A stretch of DNA of 45,060 nucleotides from Planctomycetaceae bacterium (GTDB lineage Bacteria > Planctomycetota > Planctomycetia > Pirellulales > Pirellulaceae), in assembly GCA_002709045.1 (NCBI GenBank), contig PAPJ01000022.1, forward strand, positions 1 through 45,060, read 5' to 3'. Position 1 is the stretch's first letter; each line of letters starts with the position of its first letter. The translations under genes and the position numbers were made by a program. The notes beneath the pieces are model-generated. The model saw only the letters and a list, made by a program, of their open reading frames with translations. It was not told where the DNA came from and ran no database searches. Positions 1-7,778 of this stretch are shown here, one piece after another.

Positions 1-818
1 GTCTCAAGACCCACGCCAAAAGTTTGATCATCATCCGTCGGGAACCTCAGGGCATCCGTCGGTACATGCACTTTGGAACGGGTAACTACAATGAAGCGAC
101 CGCCAAGCTTTATACTGATCTCAGCCTACTAACGTGTGATCGTATTCTTGGCAATGATGCAACGGCATTTTTTAATGCCGTCACGGGGTTTACCCAGCCC
201 AGTAGTCTGGAAAAATTGGCAATGGCTCCACTAACACTCCGCCATCGCGTTCTCGAACTCATTCGCTTTGAGTCCGAAAAAGCAGTAGCGGGTAAAGAAG
301 CTCATATTACCGCCAAGATGAATTCACTGGTAGACCCAGCAATTATCAAAGAACTCTACAAAGCCTCACAGGCTGGTGTAATCATCAATCTAAATATTCG
401 AGGGATCTGTTGTTTACGACCGGCAGTGTCTGGTCTTAGTGACAACATCCGAGTCGTCAGCATTATCGACCGTTTCCTTGAACACAGTCGTGTTATGCAT
501 TTTGCTCACGGAGGAGACGACATCACTCTTATTTCCAGTGCCGACTGGATGCCTCGCAACCTCGATCGCCGTGTGGAACTACTTGTTCCCGTTGAGTCTG
601 TTTCCTGTAAGCAGGTTCTTATCGATGCCTTAAACACGTTCATTTCCGAAAATGTAAAAGGCCACATATTGCAGTCCGATGGAACCTACAAACGTATTAC
701 TGTGAAAGGCGACGAAACCAGAGTACGTAGTCAAAAGAGACTCTATCAAGAGGCCGTGAAAGCCGAGCAACTTGCTAAACAGTCCGCTCCAACCATCTTT
801 GAACCTCATAAGGCATAA
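1..818 (+). CDS. ppk1: Polyphosphate kinase 1, C-terminal part (5' end outside window)
   Basis: This is the last roughly 270 residues of a polyphosphate kinase, which reversibly transfers the gamma phosphate of ATP to a growing polyphosphate chain. The frame is open from base 3. The visible motifs match E. coli Ppk: THAK near the start, which holds the autophosphorylated histidine; then HFGTGNYNE, TDLSLLT, SSADWMPRNLDRR, and IDRFLEHSR, which holds the second conserved histidine. These belong to the two PLD-like C-terminal catalytic domains. The ATP-binding N-terminal and CHAD-like head domains lie upstream of the window. The stop is followed 23 bases later by sixA on the same strand, so the two are probably co-transcribed. 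Family assignment is very secure. Confidence 0.96.
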   Translation, partial: LKTHAKSLIIIRREPQGIRRYMHFGTGNYNEATAKLYTDLSLLTCDRILGNDATAFFNAVTGFTQPSSLEKLAMAPLTLRHRVLELIRFESEKAVAGKEAHITAKMNSLVDPAIIKELYKASQAGVIINLNIRGICCLRPAVSGLSDNIRVVSIIDRFLEHSRVMHFAHGGDDITLISSADWMPRNLDRRVELLVPVESVSCKQVLIDALNTFISENVKGHILQSDGTYKRITVKGDETRVRSQKRLYQEAVKAEQLAKQSAPTIFEPHKA

Positions 819-841
819 TCCTTATTGAAGGAAGGACGTAG

Positions 842-1336
842 ATGAAACGCCTACTAATTCTTCGTCACGCCAAATCAAGTTGGAAAGACAGCGGATTATC
901 AGATTATGATCGTCCACTTAATAAACGGGGACGCCGGTCAGCCCCACTGATGGGTAACTGGATCGCACATCATAGCTTACAGCCGGATGTAATCATTTGC
1001 TCGACAGCGATCAGGGCACAGGAAACATTTCATTTAATCTGTAATTCTGCAGACTGGGATGGTGAATCCATACATACCGAAGATCTCTATCTGGCGCCAC
1101 CTCAAACTTACCTTGACTACCTAGCACAACTACCCGAGCAGGTGGAGTCAGCCATGGTCATTGGGCATAATCCTGGAATTGAGGCACTGGTATACGGTCA
1201 ATGTGGTGAATACCACACCATGCCAACCTGTGCATTAGCAATAATCGATTTCGATATTCTGACATGGAATAAATTACTTACCGGATCTGTCTCCGGAGAA
1301 CTTCAACACCACATTCTAGTGCGTGAGTTGGAATAA
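842..1336 (+). CDS. sixA: SixA-type phosphohistidine phosphatase
   Basis: A 164-residue histidine-phosphatase-superfamily protein. It opens with ILRHAKSSW (catalytic R8-H9), has the conserved arginine in STAIRAQET (R58), and the second histidine in VIGHNPG (H109). The short single-domain length is that of SixA, which removes phosphate from phosphohistidine (in E. coli from a phosphotransfer protein). The ATG follows a good ribosome site (AAGGAAGG). It lies 23 bases after ppk1, whose reaction passes through a phosphohistidine, so a role in phosphohistidine or polyphosphate metabolism is plausible but inferred. Another small-molecule phosphatase activity is possible because this superfamily is promiscuous. 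Confidence 0.9.
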   Translation: MKRLLILRHAKSSWKDSGLSDYDRPLNKRGRRSAPLMGNWIAHHSLQPDVIICSTAIRAQETFHLICNSADWDGESIHTEDLYLAPPQTYLDYLAQLPEQVESAMVIGHNPGIEALVYGQCGEYHTMPTCALAIIDFDILTWNKLLTGSVSGELQHHILVRELE

Positions 1337-1418
1337 AACGCCGCTTGACGAAAACTCGAATCGACAACGTGGAAATGCTAAAATAGATCTCAGGTTCTTT
1401 AACACTGGAGAGTATTTT

Positions 1419-3614
1419 ATGATACGCAATATTACCTTCTCATTGATGCTGGTCAGTTTGCTGACAGTTCCGACACTGGCTCAACCTCGTATTACCCCGG
1501 AAGGCCAATTACCTCAGGATGCCCGTTTGCAGCCACTAAAGGATTTGAACGGGTATTTCCCGATGCAGACGACTAACACTGAAAAAGACTGGGCCAAACG
1601 TCGCACTTTTCTACGGCGTAAAATCCTTGTGTCACTGGGGCTTTGGCCGATGCCTGTGAAAACGCCTTTGAACGCGGTTATTCACAGCCGAAAAGAAATG
1701 GATGGATACTCTATTGAGAAAGTGTATTTTGAAACCATGCCGGGCTACTACCTAACCGGTAACCTGTATCGTCCTTTAAATCTGAAAAACCAAAATGCTA
1801 AGATTCCCGGAATCCTATGTCCTCACGGACACTGGCAACAAGGACGATTTTATGATGCACCCAAGAACACGCTTGAGCGTCAGTTAGGTGATGGTGCTGA
1901 AAAATTCCCTGAAGGTGGAAGGAATCCTATTCAGGCCCGTAGTGTCCACTTAGCGCGACTGGGCTGCACCGTTTTCTCCTATGATATGGTTGGATATGCT
2001 GACAATACCCAGATTAGCTATGTTCTTGCTCACGGTTTTGCTAAACAGCGGCCGCATATGAATAGTGCTGACAACTGGGGGTTTTTTAGCCCACAAGCTG
2101 AGAGCCATCTGCAAAACATTATGGGGCTACAAACCTGGAATTCCATTCGTGCGCTCGACTTCATCAGTACGCTGGATGAAGTCGATGCAGACCGCTTGGC
2201 AGTAACGGGAGCGAGCGGAGGAGGTACCCAAACATTTATAGTTTCCGCCATCGATGCACGTGTCAAAGTATCCATGCCCGCCGTTATGGTATCGACAGCG
2301 ATGCAGGGTGGCTGTACCTGCGAAAATGCCTGTCTCTTGCGTGTCGATGCCGGTAATGTGGACTTTGCAGCAATGTTCGCTCCGAAACCACTGGGACTTA
2401 CGGCTGCAGACGACTGGACCGTAGAAATGGAAACAAAAGGATTTCCGGAACTTCAACAACTCTACAAGATGCTCGGAAAAGAAAACAACATTCATCTGGA
2501 AGCTCATCTCCAATACCCTCACAACTATAACTATGTTTGTCGCAGGGCAATGTATGAATTCATGAACAAACATCTGGGACTGGGATACTCTGAAGTGCCG
2601 CCGGAACGAGATTATCCCTACCAGGGACGTGAACAACTCACGGTTTGGAATGACCAACATCCGGCTCCTCAAGGTGGCGATGAATTCGAATCCCGTTTAC
2701 TTCAGTTATGGAATGAAGATGCTCAAACCAAACTGACTGCGCTACTGACGAGACAGCCCAAATCATTGCGTCAGTTCAAGGAAGTCGTGGGAGGAGGCAT
2801 TGATATTATCCTGGGACAGGGTCTCCCAAGAGCCACTCGACTCGACTGGGAACAAACTTATAAGCAGACAAACAACGGATATCTGGAAATCGGAGGGACG
2901 TTAATCAATCTGGATTCCGAAAGTGCCAATCCTGTGCTGTTCCTATATCCTGAAAACTGGAATCAGAAAGTTATCATCTGGATCACTGAGGATGGTAAAG
3001 ATGGACTCTACAATGACGACGGAACACTCATCTCCGGGGTTGCAGCACTGCTGGAAAACCAGTACTGCGTGGTAGGCGTTGACCTGCTTTATCAGGGAGA
3101 ATTTCTAACTACTGAAAAGCCGGCTGAAAGAACACGTCGAGTAAATTCTAATACACGTGAAGCGGCAGCCTACAGTTTTGGTTTTAATCACACTTTGTTC
3201 GCCCGCCGTTCACACGATATTTTGACAACAATTTCTTTTGTCTTCCATCACGAGTCCTTACCTGAAGAAATTTCACTTGTGGCGCTCGACAGTACCGGCC
3301 CACTGGCAATCGCCGCTCGTGCTCAGGCGCGCACAGTCGTAACCAAACTGGCTGCCAATTCCAACGGCTTCCGTTTTGCCACGGTCACCGACATTCATTC
3401 ACCAAACTTCCTGCCAGGTGGAGCGAAGTACTTTGATCTGCCCGGCATGCTGGCTGTAGCTACTCCAAATCAAACATGGTTGTCCGGAGAGGATGATGTG
3501 CCGGAGATCGTCGCCAAAGCGTATAAAACAGCCCGGGCAAGTGGCAAATTGAAAGCAGACTATGAAGGAAGTGTTGAATCTGTTTTAAGATTCCTGCAGC
3601 AGCAATCGAAGTAG
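1419..3614 (+). CDS. Secreted tandem alpha/beta hydrolase, acetylxylan-esterase-like
   Basis: About 731 residues. I place the start at the ATG at 1419, preceded by GGAG and giving a clean signal peptide that ends near TLAQ; the frame is open further upstream, but that segment looks non-coding. The first half (residues 80-400) is an alpha/beta hydrolase: PGYYLTGNLYRP, an oxyanion-type CPHGHW, the nucleophile elbow G-A-S-G-G (Ser266), an acid in the PKPLGLTAADDW strand, and a histidine in HLQYPHNYN. This is the planctomycete 'acetylxylan esterase' type, related to dienelactone hydrolase and AXE1. The second half looks like another hydrolase fold with a degenerate elbow (LDSTGP). It is a paralogue of the gene at 34256-36349. 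The substrate is unproven; deacetylation of polysaccharides is the usual proposal. Confidence 0.8.
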   Translation: MIRNITFSLMLVSLLTVPTLAQPRITPEGQLPQDARLQPLKDLNGYFPMQTTNTEKDWAKRRTFLRRKILVSLGLWPMPVKTPLNAVIHSRKEMDGYSIEKVYFETMPGYYLTGNLYRPLNLKNQNAKIPGILCPHGHWQQGRFYDAPKNTLERQLGDGAEKFPEGGRNPIQARSVHLARLGCTVFSYDMVGYADNTQISYVLAHGFAKQRPHMNSADNWGFFSPQAESHLQNIMGLQTWNSIRALDFISTLDEVDADRLAVTGASGGGTQTFIVSAIDARVKVSMPAVMVSTAMQGGCTCENACLLRVDAGNVDFAAMFAPKPLGLTAADDWTVEMETKGFPELQQLYKMLGKENNIHLEAHLQYPHNYNYVCRRAMYEFMNKHLGLGYSEVPPERDYPYQGREQLTVWNDQHPAPQGGDEFESRLLQLWNEDAQTKLTALLTRQPKSLRQFKEVVGGGIDIILGQGLPRATRLDWEQTYKQTNNGYLEIGGTLINLDSESANPVLFLYPENWNQKVIIWITEDGKDGLYNDDGTLISGVAALLENQYCVVGVDLLYQGEFLTTEKPAERTRRVNSNTREAAAYSFGFNHTLFARRSHDILTTISFVFHHESLPEEISLVALDSTGPLAIAARAQARTVVTKLAANSNGFRFATVTDIHSPNFLPGGAKYFDLPGMLAVATPNQTWLSGEDDVPEIVAKAYKTARASGKLKADYEGSVESVLRFLQQQSK

Positions 3615-3708
3615 AGTGAAGCAACAGGCTAAAAAAGGAACTCCAGCCTTAATATTTGTGATCCATCACAGCAACAAATTTAAGCTTGTGTTCAGATAAA
3701 CCGCTTGC

Positions 3709-3894
3709 TTACACATCGTGTTTAGGAGTCAGCCGTTGCCAGCCACACATCGGGATATCTCCAAATTCATACTCTAGTCTTTCCAACTCTTCGGAGAGTG
3801 AAAAACTGAAGTCAAAATATTCCTCTAATCCCACAGTGATTCGTCCAAGACCGTGTTCTTCCAACAAAACAACGCGGAGTTCAACATTATCCAT
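3709..3894 (-). CDS. Small hypothetical acidic protein (61 aa)
   Basis: A 61-residue reading frame starting MDNVELRVVLLEEHG and ending in a Trp-containing tail. The ATG at 3894 has a purine-rich ribosome site (AGGGAGAGA) about four bases upstream; the frame is open a further 22 codons upstream, but that start lacks such a site. The protein is acidic, with alternating hydrophobic residues and no signal peptide or membrane segment. I do not recognise a family. It is convergent with the upstream hydrolase and divergent from flgM. The opposite strand also carries an open frame, but with poor composition. The strong ribosome site and protein-like composition make it probable rather than certain. 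Confidence 0.5.
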   Translation of the reverse strand: MDNVELRVVLLEEHGLGRITVGLEEYFDFSFSLSEELERLEYEFGDIPMCGWQRLTPKHDV

Positions 3895-4117
3895 CGTCTC
3901 TCTCCCTCTGCATAGATGACACCTAAACAATCCCGACATGATGAGATTTGGCGTCATCATCCTCTCTACCTATTGTTTTCAACGGCATAATTAGACGGCC
4001 AGTTCAGTGAGAATCAAAAATCTTTTAAATACGAACTTTTACGGGATAAAATAGGGTCTTTAGCCACAATAGGGGTAAAAATTAAATAGTTCGAAAGAGT
4101 GGACAATTGGATTGGAC
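3895..4117. other. Divergent intergenic region
   Basis: AT-rich spacer between the small minus-strand gene and flgM. Apart from the flgM promoter at its right edge I see no RNA gene, long repeat or further reading frame here. It should also contain the promoter of the small gene. Confidence 0.5.
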
Positions 4118-4146
4118 TTGCCACTAATTTTTAAGTTTCCTATACT
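4118..4146 (+). promoter_or_regulatory. Sigma-70-type promoter of the flgM-like gene
   Basis: TTGCCA (4118-4123) and TATACT (4141-4146) are separated by exactly 17 bases, close to the vegetative consensus. Transcription would begin near 4153, about 45 bases before the flgM ATG. No sigma-28-like motif is visible, so the gene seems to be driven by the housekeeping sigma factor. Confidence 0.55.
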
Positions 4147-4198
4147 TTTGGAACTAAATTGACTGCTCAATGTATTGCTTGTGATAAAGGTCTTGAAT

Positions 4199-4495
4199 AT
4201 GCAAATCAACGGAATCAATGGAGCTCAACCGGTCAACCCGGCGAATCAGGTTGAATCTGCGAAAGCAACGCAAGCAACCTCCATTACTAATCCAACCGAT
4301 CAGGTCGACATCTCAGCAGAAGCAGAATTAAATAGTCAGACCGTGGATATGGTAAATCAGTTGCAAATCCAGGATTTACCTGAGATACGTACTGACCGCG
4401 TAGCACAGATCCGCGAAGCGATTGAAGACGGTACTTACGAGACACAGGATAAAGTGGATATCGCCATTGATCGCCTACTCGATGAAATTGGCTAG
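4199..4495 (+). CDS. flgM: FlgM-like anti-sigma-28 factor
   Basis: A 98-residue protein beginning MQINGINGAQPVNP; the ATG at 4199 follows AAAGG at a suitable distance, and I prefer it to an in-frame TTG eight codons upstream. The C-terminal third (about residues 66-98) has the FlgM signature: an Arg-Val-x-x-Ile-Arg-x-Ala-Ile start, then GTYETQDKVDIA and a final helix RLLDEI. FlgM binds and inhibits the flagellar sigma factor FliA until it is exported through the hook-basal body. The low-complexity, disordered N-terminal half with a DISAEA segment fits the family. No flagellar gene is in the window, so the gene stands alone, between its own promoter and terminator. Confidence 0.85.
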   Translation: MQINGINGAQPVNPANQVESAKATQATSITNPTDQVDISAEAELNSQTVDMVNQLQIQDLPEIRTDRVAQIREAIEDGTYETQDKVDIAIDRLLDEIG

Positions 4496-4527
4496 AAAAG
4501 TTATACTAAAATAGCGAATAAGCAAGG

Positions 4528-4560
4528 ATGCTCAGCTTACAAGGCTGAGCATTTCTTTTT
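4528..4560 (+). terminator. Rho-independent terminator after flgM
   Basis: A perfect 9-bp stem (ATGCTCAGC / GCTGAGCAT) with a 7-base loop is followed by TTCTTTTT. It lies 32 bases after the flgM stop and before fur, isolating flgM as a single-gene unit. Confidence 0.85.
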
Positions 4561-4595
4561 GACGGTAAGGTCTGGGTAAAGCAGAATTATCAATC

Positions 4596-5099
4596 ATGGA
4601 TCAGGATTATAAACTGAACGACGTGAAAGTCTCTCTAACGCCTGAAGAGCGTTTTGAAGAGTATCTGCAAAGCAAAGGTATGCGTAATACTCAGCAACGT
4701 CGTAATCTGATGGAAATCGTCTATTCACGCCACGAACACTTCGATGCCGATACACTTATCGACCAACTGCCTCGCAAAGGTAATACCGGATATGTTAGTC
4801 GGCCAACAGTATACCGGACGCTGGCAGAATTCGTAGACGCCGGTTTACTGCGTAAGTTTGAATTGGACGGCCGAGCTGTATACGAACATGATTACGGGTA
4901 TCCGCAGCACGACCACTTACACTGTACGATCTGTGATGAACTCTTTGAATTTCAAAGTGAAGAACTTATTGCGCTGCGTCGCAACGTCGCTCAACAGCAC
5001 CGCTTCCGCGTAACCAGCCACCGACTTATTATTTCAGGTATCTGCGAAAGCTGCAGTCGCACCCCCCGGCGTAAGCGACGTAAGCAGGACCTGATTTAA
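4596..5099 (+). CDS. fur: Fur-family metal-responsive repressor
   Basis: A 167-residue Fur-superfamily regulator. The N-terminal winged helix spans roughly residues 20-95, with the recognition helix in YVSRPTVYRTLAEFVDAGLL. The metal region HDHLHCTIC (His105, 107, 109; Cys110, Cys113) is followed by a second cysteine pair, CESC (Cys150, Cys153), which together form the structural zinc site. The tail is very basic (RRKRRK). Fur proteins repress iron-uptake genes when bound to Fe(II); PerR and Zur share the fold, and the sequence alone does not clearly separate them. It sits just downstream of the flgM terminator and converges with purB, stop to stop, with 9 bases between. Confidence 0.88.
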   Translation: MDQDYKLNDVKVSLTPEERFEEYLQSKGMRNTQQRRNLMEIVYSRHEHFDADTLIDQLPRKGNTGYVSRPTVYRTLAEFVDAGLLRKFELDGRAVYEHDYGYPQHDHLHCTICDELFEFQSEELIALRRNVAQQHRFRVTSHRLIISGICESCSRTPRRKRRKQDLI

Positions 5100-5108
5100 G
5101 CGACTCTC

Positions 5109-6533
5109 TCAGACATTAACCTCAGCACCTATTTCAGCTTCCATATAAGCCTCACGAATAGGCTGAATCACTTCGACAATAAACTCGTCAACCTGTTCAG
5201 GTGCACGTCCGACAAATTGCATTGGGTCCATCAGAGCTGATAAATCGATTCCGGCAAATGCTTCGTCCTGAACGAGACGATCCAACAGGTCATTTGGCTT
5301 ACCTTGTTGTTTTACTTCAGCAGCAGCCGCCTGACTGTGCTGACGAATACGCTCGTGCAAATCCTGACGATCCCCGCCGGCAGCCACTGCTGCCATAAGA
5401 ATATTCTCGGTGGCCATAAAAGGCAGTTCGTCATTCAGATTCTTAGCAATCACTTTTGGATACGTCACCATTGCGGTACATACGTTTTGCAAAAGGATTA
5501 AAACCGAATCAATTGCCAGAAATGACTGGGGCAGCACCAGCCGGCGGTTTGCACTGTCATCCAGGGTACGTTCCATCCACTGAGTGGCAACCGTGTTTGC
5601 CGTACTCGACTGCAGGCTCATCACATACCGACTGAGGGCACAAATACGTTCACTCCGCATCGGGTTACGTTTATAAGCCATCGCTGACGAACCGATCTGG
5701 TGTTTTTCAAACGGCTCTTCCAGTTCTTTCCGATTGGCCAGCAGACGCATATCAGATGCCATTTTATGAGCACTCTGAGCGATCCCCGAAAGAGCATCAA
5801 GAATCTGTGCATCAACCTTTCTGGAGTACGTTTGTCCGGTAACAGCATAGCTTGCCGAAAAACCAATTTTTTCGGCAACCCGTTGCTCAAGCTCACGCAC
5901 TTTTGCCTGATCGCCATCAAACAACTTAAGGAAACTTGCCTGCGTTCCCGTGGTACCCTTAGTACTTCGAGCCTTCATCCCTTCGATACGATACTGAATA
6001 TCATTCAGATCCATTGCAAAATCGTAGGCCCACAAACAAGCTCGCTTACCAACGGTGGTGGGCTGAGCAGGCTGAAGGTGAGTAAACCCCAGTGTTGCCA
6101 ATGATTTATTCTCTGCAGCAAATTTTCCCAATGCATCGAGAACAGAAGCAAGACGTTTACGTACGTACTCTAACGCTTCACGCAACAGAATAACGTCTGT
6201 ATTATCTGTGACGAAGCAACTGGTTGCTCCCAGATGAATGATCGGACGCGCCTCCGGACAAACATCGCCATAGGCATGCACATGCGCCATCACGTCATGA
6301 CGCAATTTCTTTTCATATTCCTTAGCTGCAGCAAAATCGATGTTCTCGACTTCACTTTTTAGCTGCTCAATCTGATCATCCGTAATCGGCAGACCTAACT
6401 CCTGCTCTGCTTCAGCCAGAGCAATCCACATTTTTCGCCAAGTAGAAAACTTCCGCTGCGGACTGAAAATCTCAGCCATTTCAGCAGAAGCATACCGTGT
6501 AATCAGAGGGTTTTGATATTTGTCGTGCGACAC
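5109..6533 (-). CDS. purB: Adenylosuccinate lyase
   Basis: A 474-residue member of the fumarase/aspartase superfamily. The family signature is [15 protein letters not shown] (residues 281-295), with the catalytic serine in its flexible loop; the general-acid histidine lies in [10 protein letters not shown] (from residue 151), and [14 protein letters not shown] is typical of PurB. The enzyme removes fumarate from SAICAR and from adenylosuccinate in purine synthesis. The start is a GTG at 6533 with GGAGAG nine bases upstream. It follows the sugar kinase on the same strand after 105 bases that contain a plausible promoter. Length is normal for the longer, eukaryote-like PurB type. Confidence 0.95.
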   Translation of the reverse strand: MSHDKYQNPLITRYASAEMAEIFSPQRKFSTWRKMWIALAEAEQELGLPITDDQIEQLKSEVENIDFAAAKEYEKKLRHDVMAHVHAYGDVCPEARPIIHLGATSCFVTDNTDVILLREALEYVRKRLASVLDALGKFAAENKSLATLGFTHLQPAQPTTVGKRACLWAYDFAMDLNDIQYRIEGMKARSTKGTTGTQASFLKLFDGDQAKVRELEQRVAEKIGFSASYAVTGQTYSRKVDAQILDALSGIAQSAHKMASDMRLLANRKELEEPFEKHQIGSSAMAYKRNPMRSERICALSRYVMSLQSSTANTVATQWMERTLDDSANRRLVLPQSFLAIDSVLILLQNVCTAMVTYPKVIAKNLNDELPFMATENILMAAVAAGGDRQDLHERIRQHSQAAAAEVKQQGKPNDLLDRLVQDEAFAGIDLSALMDPMQFVGRAPEQVDEFIVEVIQPIREAYMEAEIGAEVNV

Positions 6534-6593
6534 GCCAACTCTCTCCAGTAAATAAAAAATAAATCCTGATCAGACAGCCGTTTATACACTCGT

Positions 6594-6622
6594 ATTCTAC
6601 GCCAACTCGAACGTTATGCGAA
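6594..6622 (-). promoter_or_regulatory. Possible promoter of purB
   Basis: On the minus strand TTCGCA (6622-6617) and TAGAAT (6599-6594) are 17 bases apart. This would give a leader of about 50 bases before the purB GTG. The match to consensus is moderate. Confidence 0.35.
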
Positions 6623-6638
6623 GCAGACCAATTGCTGG

Positions 6639-7721
6639 TCAGCGTTGTACTCGTCCACTGGTATTGCCGCCGGCTAACGCTTCCACTTCCGCAACCGTAA
6701 CATAATTAAAGTCACCTTTAATCGAATGTTTAAGACAACTGGCTGCAACAGCAAAATCCAGAATGGCCTGATTTGAGCAATAGCTGGAGTCATTTAAAGC
6801 ATGTAACAGACCAGCAGCAAAAGAATCTCCTCCTCCAACACGATCCACAATATGACCAATCTTAAATGACTCGTACTGACCTTCCAAATTCAATGGGGAA
6901 AAGACTGCATCACCGCCAGCTTGATAAAGCATCGCTCCCCAATTGTTATGGTCAGCGGAAATACTCTCACGCAACGTAATCGCAACTCGCTTTACGTTAG
7001 CGTATTTGGTGACAATTTGCTGAGCAACATCCTTGTAAGCCGCCGCATTAAGGTGGCCTGTAGTAACATCCGTATCAGCCGCATGAATGTCTAACACATC
7101 GGCAGCGTCTTCTTCATTACCAATCACCAAATCAACATAAGGCAATACTTCGGCCATGCACTGACGAGCCAGTTCCTGACCCTGGATGTCGGGGTGCCAT
7201 TTCCAGAGTTTTTTACGGAAGTTCAAATCACAAGAAATTTCCACCCCGGCAGCTTTGGCCCGCTTTGCCAATTCTAAATTGCTTTCAAAGGCCTGCTTAC
7301 TAATCGCAGGAGTAATCCCCGAAATATGTAGCCAGTGGACACCTTCCAGAATGGAATCAAAATCATATTCAGATGATTCAGCCAGTGAAACACTGCTATA
7401 TGATCGGTCATAGAGCACCGTGGAACCACGTTGATTGGCTCCGCATTCGACATAATAGACCCCTAATCGACCATCACGACTTAGAATTCGAGAAGTATCA
7501 ACCCCAAGTCCCCGCAGAGATGTTTGCAGGCTCTCAGCAAGCGCGTTATTTGGCAACGCTGAAACATAACGCGTTTGATTACCAAACATTGCCAGTGAAG
7601 CACACACATTTGCTTCACCACCACCCCAAGTAATTTCAACACGACCGGGCAATACCTGCCGTAACCGCAGCTTATGTTCAGGTGCCACCCTCATCATGAC
7701 TTCGCCGAATCCTAAAAACAT
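6639..7721 (-). CDS. kdgK: PfkB-family sugar kinase, probable 2-keto-3-deoxygluconate kinase
   Basis: About 360 residues. I chose the ATG at 7721, which has GGGG six bases upstream; an in-frame GTG four codons earlier (7733) is the alternative. PfkB motif 1 is WGGGEANVCASLAMFG near the N-terminus and motif 2 is VDRVGGGDSFAAGLLHAL, with the catalytic Asp in GGGDSF. NFRKKLW and IGNEEDA are typical of KDG and other ketose kinases. KdgK phosphorylates 2-keto-3-deoxygluconate to KDPG, the substrate of Eda, which is encoded 32 kb away in this window (39633-40280). Assignment to KdgK rather than another PfkB sugar kinase rests on overall resemblance. It lies between the HD hydrolase and purB on one strand. 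Confidence 0.78.
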   Translation of the reverse strand: MFLGFGEVMMRVAPEHKLRLRQVLPGRVEITWGGGEANVCASLAMFGNQTRYVSALPNNALAESLQTSLRGLGVDTSRILSRDGRLGVYYVECGANQRGSTVLYDRSYSSVSLAESSEYDFDSILEGVHWLHISGITPAISKQAFESNLELAKRAKAAGVEISCDLNFRKKLWKWHPDIQGQELARQCMAEVLPYVDLVIGNEEDAADVLDIHAADTDVTTGHLNAAAYKDVAQQIVTKYANVKRVAITLRESISADHNNWGAMLYQAGGDAVFSPLNLEGQYESFKIGHIVDRVGGGDSFAAGLLHALNDSSYCSNQAILDFAVAASCLKHSIKGDFNYVTVAEVEALAGGNTSGRVQR

Positions 7722-7778
7722 TTTTTTCCCCACAAGAATTTTCTATGCTCAAATTAATTAATTAGCTAATCACTCATT

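Noticed and set aside
2127..2672. 181-codon open frame antisense to the first hydrolase
   Set aside because: It is a shadow of the strong hydrolase coding frame and has an unnatural, Cys/His/Phe-scattered composition.
3620..3660. Possible terminator AGGCT...AGCCT after the first hydrolase
   Set aside because: Five base pairs around a 14-base loop without a proper U-tract; not convincing.
5700..6104. 134-codon open frame opposite purB
   Set aside because: It is fully inside purB, which has clear catalytic motifs; the antisense protein resembles nothing.
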